64,000 bases of DNA, from the NCBI GenBank assembly GCA_007570785.1, contig ML660201.1, forward strand, positions 49,260,316 through 49,324,315, given 5' to 3'. This DNA is from Antilocapra americana. Taxonomy: Eukaryota; Chordata; Mammalia; Artiodactyla; Antilocapridae. The first letter of the stretch is position 1, and the number at the start of each line of letters is the position of its first letter. Of this stretch, positions 32,101-47,100 are shown in pieces. The notes under the pieces were generated by a model. The model had not been told where the DNA came from. It made no database searches and saw only the letters and a program-made list of their open reading frames with translations. A program made the position numbers and the translations under genes.

Positions 32101-35100
32101 ACTGTTTTTAGAATGTAAATTAGTTAAAAACAGATTACAGAACCTAGTCCAATAGATTTCTCTTAGCCAGCCTTGGAAACAACCAGTCCCAATATGGTTT
32201 CTATTGAAAAATATCCTCTGAAGAAGATCCATCAGACTGACAAGGACACCGTATCACAAGCTAGAGAGCACTCAAAGGCGGTGACCACGCCTTTGGCATG
32301 ACTACAGGAGGATTCGGGGAGGTATTTTACTCCACAGTTCTCCCCCGAGTCCCACAGAATTGCCATAAACAAAGATGAATGCTCACAAATTATTTAGGCA
32401 GGAAATCATTTGGCATGAATTTTGTTTGCTCCCTACAACAAACACCACTGCGGTCTGGAAATCTAGGCCGTGTGTATTTTTAACTCTGTATATAAACAAA
32501 AGAAACTATTTATACGTACTCTTTCTCAACAACACAGTCACATTGGTGAAGCAAAGCTGTGTCACCAGTATTTACCTGGGTGTTAACATCCCTTGCCAAC
32601 AATAAAAAGAGAGGCAAACAAAAACAACTGAAGAGGTGTACTGCTCTGTACTGTTAGATAGGAAACCTTTCTAAATAAAATTAATGCTGGCAAGATTCTC
32701 TTATTATTGCTGGCCAGTATGAGGGGTAAACTGGTGTGACTCTCTTGGAAAGTATGCCTGCGTGCGAAGCCGCTTCAGTCGTGTCAAACTCTGCGACCCT
32801 ATACACCGCAGCCCCCCAGGCTCCTCTGTCCGTGGGGTTCTCCAGGCAGGAATACGGGAGCGGGTTGCCATGCTCTCCTCCAGGGGATCTTCCCGACCCA
32901 GGGATCAAACCTGCATCTCTCCTGTCTCCTGCACGGGCAGGCAGTGACGCCTGGGACGCCCCTTGGAAAGTGTAAATTCTCTTTAACCCAGCAGGAGCTA
33001 ACTCAAAGGAAACAATTCAAGCTACTAATATTATACACAGGGATATTCTCCACAATCTTATTTAGAAGCCAAAAACGTAGCAACCTAAATGGCTTGGTGA
33101 ATTATAGCACAACAGTACAACTCTTATGACTGGTTTTCAAAAACTGTCTACTTAATAGAAGAAAAAAAGCACACGTACCTGAAGCTGGGCCTGCAGGGAG
33201 CGGCGAGCCAGCAGACTCTGGATCACGTTGGTTCTGTCCAGACAGTCCATGCAGTTGCTGCGGAACACACCCTCCTGGTTACTCAGCACTGAGCCAGCTG
33301 GGTCCACTAGAAAATAACTAACACATATTTGTATAAACACTCTCATACCAAAGCCAGCCAAGCCATCTTCCCCACCCAGGGATCAAACCCAAGTCTCCCG
33401 CATTGCAGGCAGATTCTTTACCAGCTGAGCCACAAGGGAAGCCCAAGAAGACTGGGGTGGGTAGCCTATCCCTTCTCCAGGGGATCTTCCCCACCCAGGA
33501 ACTGAACCGGGGTCTCCTGCATTGCAGGCAGATTCTTCTCTGAGCTATCAGAGAAGCCCTCCCACGAAGGACAGTCCTCTCATAACACGGGTCTATGTCA
33601 GAAACATTGTTAAAGCCGGTCAATTAAAGGACACACAGGAAATGTACAGTTCAGGTGTATCTGATTACCGAAGACCAGAAGGAAATTTGAACAGAACACG
33701 CAAGACAGACTCCATCTCAAAACAACTGCAGCATCAAGGCCACTTCCCCCAACAGATGTGAAAAGGAGCTGGGAGTATTGTAACAGATGCAACGGGCGAC
33801 ATCGTGTCTCCCCAAGGCCAGAAGAGGGCTTGGTTTGACACAGCGCAGCTATGTCCCCTTCCTCAGTCCCTGCATCAGAGCACCCTGAGTTGTTCATTAA
33901 AAACAAACGTGCTTGACCTTCATTTCTAGCAAACACCTCAGAAGTAAACGGAATAAGAATCTCTGAAGAAAGGATTGGATATTGTCCATTAAAAACATTT
34001 TAAAATCCCTTCTTAAAATGGCTAATATATGCAAATAGCACACAGTTTACAAGGTATAAGAGGGCATTATTTGAAAAATCTGTTTTACTTTCTCCCCTGA
34101 ACCACCCAGATGTCTGCATTGGAGCCAAACAGTTAGCAGTTCCTGTGGTTCCATCATCTTTAACAATCTGCTCAGATAATTTTATGAACCCCAAAATCTG
34201 ACAACATATAGTGTGGTGGTGAAGAGCGGAGACTTTGCCAGCAAAGTTTCCTAGTCTTAATTCCTAGGCAAGTTACTAGCTGTGTAATTTTAACTAAAAA
34301 ACCTAATTTCTCAGAGCGTGTATTTTTTCACCCACAAACTGGAGATAGCAGCACCACCAACAGGCTGCTCTACAGTTAAATGAGATCATATATAATGCAT
34401 ATAAATGCCTGGCAAAGTGTATGAGACAGAAAATACAATGAATACTAAACAGTATTGAATTAACCACAATTATTCCCTAAAATCAAAAAGTGAAGGGGAA
34501 ATACAATAGATTCACCACAGGCTAAAAATCATGACCTTAAAAACAAGGGCTTAAGGGATTTCCCTGGCAGTCCAGTGGTTAAGACTCCATGTCTCCAATG
34601 CAGGGGACACGAGTTAGGTCACTGGTCAGGGAGCTAAGATACCATCTCAGGACACACACACACACACAAACCAACCAGAAAGAATGGGTTACAAGAATGT
34701 GTTAAGACTAAAGATCTACAAGAGGTTCATTCCAAACCGGTGAGGTTCAATTAGACTATATATAGAGAGGGCATGGAAGTGGTGGCATCCCATTAGTACT
34801 TATAAAATAAATACTACATATTTTATACGTATTACTTCTTAAACTACAGAACAGGACTAAGAGATAAGTATTATTATTTCCACTTTTCAGATGGAGAAAT
34901 CAAGGCTTGAAGATAACTAACTTGCTTCTGTTCACACGGCTAATAAGAGGCAAACTGAGATTTCAAACACTGGGTAGGGCCCCAAAGCCCAGATTCTTTC
35001 CCCCAAATCCCTGAGAACAAATGTGCAGAGAGGTCATCTGAATGTCACAGTTTCATGAAAGGAGTCTACTGTCCCTGTGGGACATGGTGAGTGCGATAGA

Positions 35101-38100
35101 CATAGATTTTGGCATCAATCTCTCCTCCTTTCTTCTGTGGGGCTGCAATTAACAGGTGAACTCAAGGAAATACCCCCTCGACAATGTTTCTCTACACCCC
35201 AATAATGATATAGGTCAACTCCTCTACACTGCTGCTAAGTCGCTTTAGTCGTGTCTGACTCCATGCAACCCCATAGACGGCAGCCCACCAGGCTCCCCAA
35301 TCCCTGGGATTCTCTAGGCAAGAACACTGGAGTGGGTTGCCGTTTCCTTCTCCAATGCATGCATGCTAAGTTGCTTCAGTCGTGACCGATTCTGTGTGAC
35401 CCCATGAACAGCAGCCCACCAGCTCCCCTGTCCACAGGATTCTCTAGGCAAGAACACTGGAGTGGGTTGCCATTTCCTCCTCTACACTAACTATGCTCAA
35501 ATCAAAAATCGCATGGGGAAGGTGGGGGGTGGGGGAAAAAAGCAGATTAAACTAACTGTAGCTGGGATGACTAGAGAAGGAAATGGCAACCCCCTCCAGC
35601 ATTGGCCCAACCCACTCCCACTCCAGTACTCTTGCCTGGAAAATCCCATGGACGGAGGAGCCTGGTAGGTTACAGTCCACGGGGTGGCAAAGAGTCAGAC
35701 ACGACTGAGCGACTTCACTTTTCTTTCATTACCAATGTAGAGACTCTCAAAAGATTTTAAAATAACATGAAACAAAAGGTTATAATTAAAGAGTAGGCAT
35801 AGGCATTTCAGAGAAGGAAATGACAACCCACTCCAGTATTCTTGCCTGGAGAATCCAATGGACAGAGAAGCCTGGTCGGCCACAGTCCATGAGGTCTCAC
35901 GGAGCTGGACACGACTGAGAGATTTTAGCAGCAGCAGCAGCAGCAGCTGGGATTACTTACTATGTATAAATATATTTTTTTCTTAAAGCTGAGCAATGAC
36001 TATAGAAGCTTTACCATGTTACCATAAAACTGAAATTAACATAGTACATTTGGCTTGCCAGGAGTAGAACTACAAAGGCAAAACCAAAATGAGACTAGTT
36101 TCCAGATTCCTACTGCTGGCTCTAAAACAGGTGAAGACGGATATGCGGATATGCGCAGAGTCCAGTCCATCTGTGAAGCCACACAGTAAGTAACACTGTA
36201 ACACACGTAAGCAACACAAAGATGTTTAGACCCTTTGGTCCCTTATCCTACCTGAAGAATTTAAGAGACAATTTAACAGAAGTAAAAATATATTTATACC
36301 CAGTGATTCACTGAAGCACAGTCTTTGATGGAAGGAAGAGAAAAGGAAATGGATCAGATGCCCAATGTGAAGAAGAGCATTTAGCTAACTCTGCTATGAC
36401 ACAATGGAACACAGCAAAGCCACTAAATGCTAACATTACAGAGACTGGGTAGGCTAACGACAAAAAGCGATAAAAATATTTGGTGAAAAGATCTGAACAT
36501 AAAAAAGTAGCAAACTAACTTTAATTATGTAAAAATCTGTAAATGTGTGGAAGATAATACATAAAAATATGAAAATACCTGGACTTGGGTCATTTTTAAG
36601 AAGTTTAAAATACTTAAAAGTCACCAAGCCTCATCTTTCAGGGAAAAAGACAAACTAAAAATGAGCACAGAGCAGTGCTTCCGACCTAGTGAACGGTCTG
36701 TGGGTCTGCTAGACGACGACGACGCGCGATCTCCAAGGTCAACGTGTACATCTCTCCCACCCCTCAGTCTCCACAGAGACGGCGGAGCTTACCTTAATTC
36801 ATCTTGCATTTCTGCTACCTGATCCAACAGAATACTTAGCCGATCCCACCTCATATTTTTACATTCCTTATGGAAGTCAAAGGCAATGTACCTACCAAAA
36901 CAAAAGATAGTCAGAAAGTGACTAAAAATTAGTCATTTTTCCCTTTAATAATACCTTTATAAGTTGATCCTACCCTTTAAATACACTCCACCCGGGAACA
37001 CACATTCACGCTGGTTCACCACTGTACGCACACACACAGAGGCATGCACAGACATGCCGACCTTCTCATGCTCCTATCTACTGAAGGAAAAACAGACACG
37101 CGTGTATCTTTACAGAGAGGCCCTGAGACAGGAGCCAACAAGCCCAGCAAAGGCTCGAGACTGAGTCGGGCACAGCGATGAGGCACGTCAATATACAGCA
37201 GCTTCGTCCAACTGAGTTATCTGCTGTGTATTCATTCTCTGCCCCCAGGTGCCAGGAATAGGGTCCCTTTCTGACTTTCCAATCAATTAAGCTATTCCAC
37301 ATGGTCAAACTCGATTTAGCCCAAGAAGGGCTGGACTGTGTTAGGTACTAGAGGCTGTGAGAAGAACAAACTGGATGGCCCCTACTCTGGAAGTTACTTA
37401 TTCATCCTGCCAAGATTCACTTTATCAATCTCCTTACACCACGTGCACACGTGGTAAAGAGAACTTTCTAGTCTGTCAATCTGTAATGGGTTGTTTCCAG
37501 TTCTCAGATATTTAAGAGGCATAAATCTCAAAGCCGGAACACATCTAACAATGAAGGTGTCCCGGCAGGAACCTGAAAATGCTGCCCCTTGAGAGGGAGG
37601 AGAAAATCGTTAACCAACTCCCGGAAGTTGAGAGGAAGAAGAATGCAAAGAACCTGGGCACCAGGGTACCTGAAGATTCTCACACATGCCACTTCCACCC
37701 AACTTCCTGTCCAAGCGTCAAGCCCAGCCGTGGCAGAGGAGGACGAGAAGGACCCTGTACTCTGATCTACAGAGCAAGATTCAGGTTAGGCGTCTCCTCT
37801 CATGTGCCTTCCTGGCTCCAACGGCTGAAGGGACATCAAACACCAACACAGGTGGGCCTCCGGCAGGTCAAGAGAGCGGTTCTATCGCCTCTCAGGGGAG
37901 AAGACGGGCCATAGACGTCAGCATAGAGACAGAGGTGAGCCAGCTGTGGGGTCTGTTGTCGAGTCGCGTCCGACTCTTGGCGACCCCGTGACTGCAGCCC
38001 ACCAGGCTCCTCTGTCCACGGGGTTCTCCTTACTGGAGTGGGCTACCATTTCCTTCTATGGGGGGGCCTTACACATTAGCATAGCAACAGAGGCTAGCCA

Positions 38101-41100
38101 ACTGTGAGCTAGACTCCGGGCAGACTGAGAGTGGGGGAAGCACTTTCAAAGGCAGCTCCATTACAACTTGTGGCATCGTATTCATTTTTGGAGAGCTCTG
38201 ATCACAGCTACAGACTTGTCTGAAGAATTTAAGTGGCTCATTAGCTCCTGAATGCATTTGGATTCTTTGGCTTACGTCCTTCTAAAATTATGTTTGTGTC
38301 TTCTGAGAATATGTCTCACACCATTGTATTTCGGCAACAACAGCTTTAGGGTTTCACGTCTTAGCAACAGGAGCCCTCCGAGTGCACTGGGACACCAGGG
38401 GCCCAACTGACTGACACAGGCCTCAAGTTCTCCAAGTCAGCTCCTGCTGCAAACCCTGGAGGCAGGACTACCTACGGAAACCCTCTGAAGCACAGAAAGG
38501 GCCTTAACCAGGGGTGTACCCAGCAACCAGGAGATAAAACTTTTGCTAGAATATATGATACATGCTGGACTTTAAACCCAGAGATTCTGATTTTTCAGGT
38601 CTTAGATATATTCTGAGTAATTCCTCTGAAGATTTTAAGGCACATCTTGGATAGGATTCACTTCTCTGATTCATGCAAAGTGTGTTTGGGCAGGTTCCAC
38701 TGTGAGAAGGCAGAAATGTGCATGGAGCAAGGGTCTGAAGAATTTGCTAGAGTTTTTGAGTCGGACAAAACAAACTTAACTTCTTCCCCAAAGGTTCATT
38801 ATGTCCTATTTTTATATTTTAAAATTTTCTATAGCTTAAAAAAAACTGTCCCCAAATAACCCAGTACCATTTCCTTGAAAGTGTTCCCCACTGCCTATGA
38901 CCACTTTCTACCACAGTACACCCTCACCTCCTAAGCCCAGTTTCTGGATGCAGGATGCTCGAAATGGGCTGACTCATCGCCCTGTACATGTCCACAGGGC
39001 AACTACTAATGCTTTAGGATCCCTCTCTTTTCTGACAGAGCTACAGAGAATTTCTAACTATTGTCTGGTGACCTACAGGAGAGATAAGCTGCTGCTCCCA
39101 CCTGTGTGGGGTCAGGACCAGGCAGACGTGAGTAACTTGAAGACCCAAGGGCTGTGGCAACACAAAGCCTCAAGGAGAGGATTTTAACCAAAGTTCAAAT
39201 TAAAACTCAACTGTTAAATTTTTCTGTACAAATGAGCTTATTTATAAGTAGTCATGGATGTAGAAAACAAACTTACAGTTACCAGGGGGTATGGGGTGGC
39301 GGGGGATAAACCGGTAGATTGGGACTGATATATACACACTACAATAGATAAAGGTAAAACTAATAAGAACCTGCTGTGTAGCACAAGGAACCAAGGAACT
39401 CTACTCAGGACTCTGTAATGGCCTATATGGGAAAAGAATCTTAAAAAAAAAAAAAAAGAGAGAGAGAGGATGTATGTATAATTGACTCACCCTGCTATAT
39501 ACCTGAAACTAACACAACACTATAAATTAACTATACTCCCAATAAAAACCAAAAAGGAAGTTATTCTGCAACATGAATTATGTCAGAGAAAATTTCAAGC
39601 AAACAAAATCACGCTTTGAAAACAACACAATGAAGTAGGTCTAGAGAGAGATCTATGTACTTGCGTGTACATGAGGTGCACATCGAACCTGAAAAGCCCA
39701 ACAACAGATCTCTAGCGAGGTACCTGATCATTCCGTTCCCCAAGGAAGACACCATCGTTGCAAAGGCCTGTTCAAGTGGCTTCTCTGAGCCCTTCTGATT
39801 TACCTGTGAAAAATGAAAACCACCATAGCTTTAAGTTTAATTAAAAGGAGACAGTGACATCATCAGCACAATGGCAGACTACGAAGCTTTAAGCTCTGTA
39901 CCCTCACAGAAACACCGGAGAAAAGAGATGCTGTCTAAACCAAGTTTATAGGAACTCTGGAAAACAATCGAAGGTTTTTAGCAACCAAGCAGATATCCAA
40001 GCAAGATAAAGCCATCCTCACAACTGGACGACCATTTGCAGCATTTTTCTTGCCCTTATCTCGCCCTTTTGCCAGTGCAGTGACAATCTTAGCTTAAGCA
40101 GCAGCAACAGTTCTCAGCTCCTCCCCTCTAATTGGAGGGAACAGACCAGAACTTATTTGCAAACTGTTGTGTATGCTTCATTCTGATCTGAAGGAGTGAC
40201 CTGGAGGTCTCTGTTCTGCATAAATGTGAACACAGGGAAAGTGGTAGACACTGCTCATATAAGCTGCAAGAGGACTACAAACCAACAGACGCCTAGGGCA
40301 AGATATTTCAGGTGGTGACATAAAAAAGACCATCTAAAGCCTGCGGAAGCAGTGGGGGTGTTAATGATAACTCTCTGGAAAATCAGGATATTAAAAAGCA
40401 GCCACAGTCATGGAGGATGTTAGAAGGCTATGTGCGCACCCAAGCAAAATGCGCGGCTCAGACAAGCCCTAGAGACCTTAGCCTTCACTGCAAGCTACTC
40501 CCTGGGTCAGAGCAAGCCGAACCAAATACATGAAAGACTGCGCAAACACAGAACCAGTCAGCAGAAACAGGGAGGTGGGCCTGTTCTCTTTTTTGGTTTT
40601 TCCTTTTGTCTATTTCAGGTCCTGATACTCAAGGAAATTTCTATCACACTGTTAGCTGAACACAAGCTAAAAGAATAGAGACTTCAGAGAGCATACACAA
40701 GAACAGTCTTTGCAAAAATAGTTCGGAAAAGCCTCAAAACAAATGGATTACTATAGCATTCAACAGTCAAAACAAAAACCAAATAAAACCACAGCAAACC
40801 CCTAGGAAAGAAGAATCTGACTTCCTGACTTACTGTATTATGTACATCCAATGCCCTGTTTTCAACAACAATAAAATCATAATGTACACACAAAAAAAGG
40901 GAAAACAAGGCTTAATGGAAAAGGATAAATTGATAGAAATCATCTCTATAGAAGCCTTATTTATAAAGAACTTTCAAAATAACTGTCCTAAATATGCTCA
41001 GAGCTAAATGAAAACATGGACAAAGTAGTAAAGGAAATCAGGAAAACAGTACATGAAGAAAAAAAGAGAATATAGAAGAAACAGAATTTATGCTAAGGAA

Positions 41101-44100
41101 CCACACAGTAAGTCTGGAGTTAAAAAGTACAAAAGGGAAACTAAAAATTCACTAAAGGAGTTCAACAGCACATTGGATGGAACTGGAAGAAAAAAGAATC
41201 AGCAAACTTGAAGACAGAACAAATGAACTAATCATGTTGAAGGAGCAGAAAGAAAAAAGAAAAACTGAACAGAGTCTTGGGGACGCGGGACACCACCAAG
41301 CACACAATATATCCATTACAGAAGTCCTAGAAAAAGGAGAGAAGGGGCAGAGAGAGTGGTTATAAAGAGAGAAAATGGCAAGACAACTTCCTGGTGAAAG
41401 TTGGGAATATCTCTATATTGATGAAATATAGAGATACTCAAACCCAAGAGGTATCCAATCTCCAGATACAACAAATCCAAAGAAATTCACATCAGACGTT
41501 ATAATCAAACTACAAAGACAAAGAGAGATCTTGAAAACAGCAAGAGAGAAAGGACTCATCGCCTACAAGTGATTCTGAGTAGAATTATATGCCAGTTTCT
41601 CTTCAGGAACCTTAAGAGGCCAGACAGCCAAAAGATGGTATATTTATGTACTGAAAGAAGAAAAAAGGGCTGTCAGCCAAGAATTCTGTATCTAGCAAAA
41701 CTGTCCTTCAAAAATGAAAAGGTAAGATATTCTTCATTTTTAAAAAGCTGAGGGAACTGGTAGCTCAGCTGGTTAAGAATTTGCCTCCAATGAAGGAGAT
41801 CCTGGTTTGATTCCTAGGTCTGAAAGACTGCCTGGAGAAAGGATAGGTTATCCACTCCAGTATTCTTGGGCTTCCTTGGTGGCTCAGACAGTAAAGAATC
41901 CACCTGCAATGCGGGAGACCTGGGTTCAATCCCTGGGTTGGGAAGATCTCCTGGAGGAGGGCATGGCAACCCACTCCAGTACTCTTGCCTGGAGAATCCC
42001 CATGAACAGAGAAGCCTGGCGGGCTCCAGTCCATGGGGCTGCAGAGTTGGACATGACTGAGTAACTCAGCACAGCACAGCACAGATCTGCCCTACCAGAA
42101 ACACTACACAGAGTCCTCAGCTTAAAATGAAAAGACACTACAAAGTAACTCAGAGCCACATGAAGAAAAACAGTCTGCTTATGATAAGCAAGACACAGTC
42201 TACAGACAGAAGCAGAACAAAGTTACCAGGAGCTGAGGTGAGAGGGGTAACGGAAGGTTAGTATTTAACGGGTACTGAGTTTCTGTCTGGTACGATGAAA
42301 ACTTCTGGAAATGTCAGCGGTGATGGCTGCACAACACTATAAAATAACTTAAGGCCACTGAGCTGTACACTTGAAAATGGTTACAAGGGCAAATTTTGTT
42401 ACGTTAAAAAAAAAAGATGCTAAGGTTTTGTTCCCCAAGAAGTGTAAGAAAGAAACATACCAGATTGATTATGACTTGTTTTCCATAAATAATTATTTGT
42501 GAATCAAAATGCCTTTGGAAACCGTCCATCTAGAAAGTGGGGGGAGAAAAAAAAGTTACATACTTTACCAGATTACAAGAATACTTACAAGATGTTTAAA
42601 AGGATCTCCTTAAATGTCCTATGTCTATATTCAAGAGGATGACATTAAACTGTCTTCTAGATATTCTTACTACCATGTAGTAATTATAAGCCATTCTACT
42701 CTGAGCTACAATATTGCTATTTTATTTCTGAGCTTAATCTCAAATAGAATGCACTAAGTATTTTAAACAGCATAAGGTTGCAAATCTCACTGAGATCTCT
42801 AAAATCAAAATTTACTGTGACATTCAATTTGTGTTTCCACATTTTAATATGCCACCTATACAGTCTCTTGGTTTAGAGGTCCACTCTGTGCCAGAACCAA
42901 GGAGAAAGGCCTCAAAGACACTGAAGCCTGACTCATGAGGAAGAAATACGTGCTCTACATGTAAATTACAAGTCCAGTAAGCTTCTATTCATAGTCAATG
43001 AAAACAGCATGGAAGATACACACGTGATTTGCTACTTTGTTGATCAGTGGCAATGGTTTGTACTTGAGGTTTGGCCGTTGAGACCAGTAGAGTGGTATTG
43101 ATCCTCGAGTCTACAAGGAAAGAGAAGACACGTAAAGGAAGCATACACACACACAGTTGCTTTTCTCGGCTTTCTGTCAGGGGTATGTAAGCATCAATGA
43201 CCGAAAAACAGAGAAACAAACATACAACCTACTAACTATGAAATAAATTCATGCTTACCTGCTCCTAAATTCGTATTTTGTGGGGAAACATTTGGAAAGG
43301 ACTTTTTCTGATTTTACATACGTGTACTTGTGGGCAGTTGGGCTTCTCCTAAATTCTAAAATAAATCAATTTATCTACAAGTAAAAATTACCAAGTTACG
43401 TCTGCTATATAATTTGGCATTATAATAAAATGAGAAAGTTGCTTAATTCATTCTCAAAAGAGTATCTTTATGAACTTAAGGATATTTTTAGCCATTAATG
43501 CTCTCGGCCAACAAGTGATCCACGACTCCGGTGCCATGTCACAAAGAAGTGCACGGCAGGTCCCGCCAGGCATAAGCCAGCTGCCTGTCCTGTCCTCACT
43601 GCCCTGGAGAAGTCTACGGGTTAAGCACGCAGATGCTCCATCTCCACAGCCCCTGCACCGCCTACCCTAGTCCCTTCTGTAGGGATTTAACTCAAGGGCC
43701 GGAAACAGAGGAAGCTGAGTGCCAGCCAGCTTAACGGAATATCCTTATTCTGGGTGAACCCTGTCCCCATCACAGACTACGACATCACTTTAGAAAGGAG
43801 AGAAAAGGAGATGAGCTTCAGCAGCGTAACAGGAAATCCCAACCCAAGCTGAGAAGCCCAGCTGGCCGGCTGCCTCACAGACGGCACCTCACCTGCACAA
43901 ACGAGGCCCTGTTCCCGTTGTAGTGCACGATTTGTTCTGTTTCTACAAAGTTGGCTGCATGGCCTTCGGAATCAATTCCTGAATTGGGAAAAAAATTAAC
44001 TATTTTTATTACATAAGAAAAACACAAGAAACTCGCCAAGTGACTCTTAACTTGAAGAGAATTAACTCAGTTCAAATTAGTGAAATTACTTTTAAAACTA

Positions 44101-47100
44101 AGTTTCAAACAAATGCAGAGTACATCATCAGAAAGCTAACAGATGCTTGCTCAGTTACATGGGCTTAAGGGTAGTACTAAGGACCTATTAATAAACAAAT
44201 GATGTTGACTGCTATTTACTATATCAATTATTTATATACACACAATTCCCCCAAAACGATGTTTCTCGAACTTTGTACATCTTTTAAAGAAAAAACAAGT
44301 TCTCAAAAACCTGAGTATATTATGACATAGATCCCAGTTTGCAAAACACTCTTTTGGAAGTTAAACTTTAAACACAGGATTAAATGCAAATGTGGGCCGT
44401 TTTGTTAATGGTTTTTGTTATAATGATGCAAGTAGCCCAGCAGATGCTGATAACTTTAACTATCAAAAAGAAAGGACAAAAAACTGTATATAATGCTACA
44501 ATTTCTAAAACTCCATGTATACACTCCAAAAAAGCTAATCTGAAAAGCACTGCTCTTATTTAGCTTTGATTTAGTTCTTTCAAATGTTTGAAGCATTACT
44601 CTACTATCTTGTTTACATTATCTATTTTAATTAAGAAAAGTTTGCTAAAAATAAGCAAAGGCAACTTTTAATTAGTGCCCGACTCAAATTATCAGGAGAA
44701 AAAAAAGCAGATGTTTAACCATCTCAAATACTTAACATCCTTTCTGACATACTTCTAAAACACACAACACTGAGGTGTAACAAAAGATCACTGTTTTTGT
44801 TAACATATTTACCAGAAGGGGAAAAAAAACGTGAGTCAAATCAGCAATAAAATGCCTTTTCAATACCTTCTAAAACCACTTGTTGAAGCATGGGCTATAC
44901 TTGGTTCTGCCCAGAATTTTCATTAAGGATAATATGCAGTTATTTTAAAAACTCAGATTGGGAATAAGAGTTAAGAGTGTGTTCATGTGTGAGAGAAAGG
45001 ATCTTTAAGAAGGAATTTTCAATATATAGTTAGTTTAAAAAACAACCTCAAGGTACAAGAAATGTACACAGTATATAACCACTGTCTGCAAAAGGAGAAC
45101 ACACTTGGAATAACAAAAAAATTATCTGAAGGATAGGAAATTAACAACAGATCAGCTGGTCAGGGGTAAGATGCAGCAGATACAGTCAGAAAGGAGAAAT
45201 ATTTTTTAATTGCATATCTTTATATTTAAATTTGCATTACAAATTTAAAACTTAATTAAAAAATAGGACCCCATCCAAGACAATCCAGATATAAAGGCAC
45301 TGCTAACTTTAATCCTGGTTCTGTAACCCTGGCCGGATAACTCACTACATGTCTTTCTTCTTCTGCTATTCTAAAGATTAATGAAATGACTTTTACAATC
45401 TCCTGGCCCAAAACTTTCATGATTTACCTAAGGGGTCCACAGAGTTTTATTCTGATATACTTGGGCTTAAAAAAACAGATTCAGGGAAACTTGCTTCATA
45501 ATGACAGTAACTTTTAATAGATTTCAATACCCTGGTTTAAGCAAATTAGCATGTTGCTAGTACAAAGTCTAGAGAATAAATCCTCGAATATAAATCTTAA
45601 AAGCTGAAGGCAGAAAGTCAAATGTCTGGGTTTATACATGCAAAGGAACCAAGAGCAGTAAAACAAAAAGACTTTCTGATATGGGGTTAGGTTACTGGAA
45701 ATTATAGTGATTTCAGCTATGCTTTCAGACATTCAGCAGATACCATGACCGGGTCCTCTTAAAGCATTAAGCAGCAGTCTACAGCATCTCAGGAACAATG
45801 CAATGTCACTAGAGTAGCTGGAGGAAAGCACAGAAGACCTACCTAATTATTATAATGAAGCAGGAGATAAAGATTTAGCGAGGCTATCAAGTGACAATGA
45901 AAACAAATAAAATACAAAAGGTTACATTCATGTCACCATGAGCCAAACACTAATTAGAGACAGATATAACCCGGTACCAAATCACGCTGGCAAAATTCAT
46001 CTCACCTCTCACATAATAGCGCACACCAGCTCTGAAACAACTCCTCCTCGAGATGAGAATCCAATCAAAGTATTTTCCATTAACTGAACATGAGTGCATG
46101 GTAATAACTCAACTACATTAAGAAAAATACAACATGTGGAGAAATCATACGTATTATTTTCAGATGAACTTGAATCTCTATCTTACTTAGAATGACTCTG
46201 TCACTAAAAGGAAAAAAAGCACAGAGAATATGCAAATCTTTTTGTTTCTTCATAAATATTCACAAGCCTTTAGTTCTGATCGTGAAGTTCTGTCAACAAC
46301 CCTATAATGACCTATAGAGTGTCTCTACTTACATAATATGATTTCCTTTCCCTGACAGCCTCAACCACTTTCTGGAAGTAAAGAATTAAACACTAACCAC
46401 ATCACAAAAAAAAATCATCTGAGTGAAAAACATACACATTTAAAAATAGATTAACCTTCAAATAAGAAATGGAAAGAAGGGAAAAAAGACTAGGCTACTG
46501 AAGTTTACATTATATACATAATTACAAATAACAGTTGGTAAGCATATGAAGATTTACAGGTCAAACTGCAAAATAAAGATTATTCAGAAGCACATAATTA
46601 AACATTATCTCCCCCTTCCCTCATGTGTTTGGCCATGGTTATTATATATATATATAACATTTTTCTTAATATAGTTTGATTCATCCATTATGAAGCACAG
46701 TATCATAATAAAATATCTATAAACCTACTTCCAACTTCCAAACAGTATCAAAACTCTGAATCTAACTATGTGCTCCTTGATTCCATCCAACTACCTACTT
46801 GCCCACAAGGCTTGTGGAGACCAGTCTCCTGCCTTTTTAGTGTAATCCCTGATGGCTCAGTTGGTAAAGAATCCGCCTGCAATGCAGGAGACCCCAGTTC
46901 AATTCCTGGGTCTGGAAGATCCGCTGGAGAAGGAATAGGCTACCCACTCTAGCATTCTGGCCTAGAGAATTCCATGCAGTTCCAGAGTCGGACACGATTG
47001 AGTGACTTTCACTTTTTCATACGCAACCATGACTTTAAAACACACAGCTTGTGTTACAAGAATGGCACAACACTCTTAATAGAACTCCAAGTCCTTGTTT

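Larger units (their letters stand above)
33318..36792 (-). other. SACM1L intron 13
   Basis: GT-AG intron of 3.5 kb with at least six SINE insertions (33355-33560, 34554-34660 and four between 35225 and 35945). The remaining parts (33600-34540, 34690-35220, 35950-36790) are AT-rich and unassigned. Confidence 0.8.
36892..39723 (-). other. SACM1L intron 12
   Basis: GT-AG intron of 2.8 kb. A Bov-A SINE (37945-38060) and a sense L1 3' end (39240-39550) are the only repeats I recognise. 36960-37930 and 38070-39230 look unique. Confidence 0.8.

Noticed and set aside
31501..32232. 243-codon minus-strand open frame inside SACM1L intron 14
   Set aside because: GC-rich low-complexity composition, no domain, no matching splice phase with exons 14 and 15, and competing frames on both strands.
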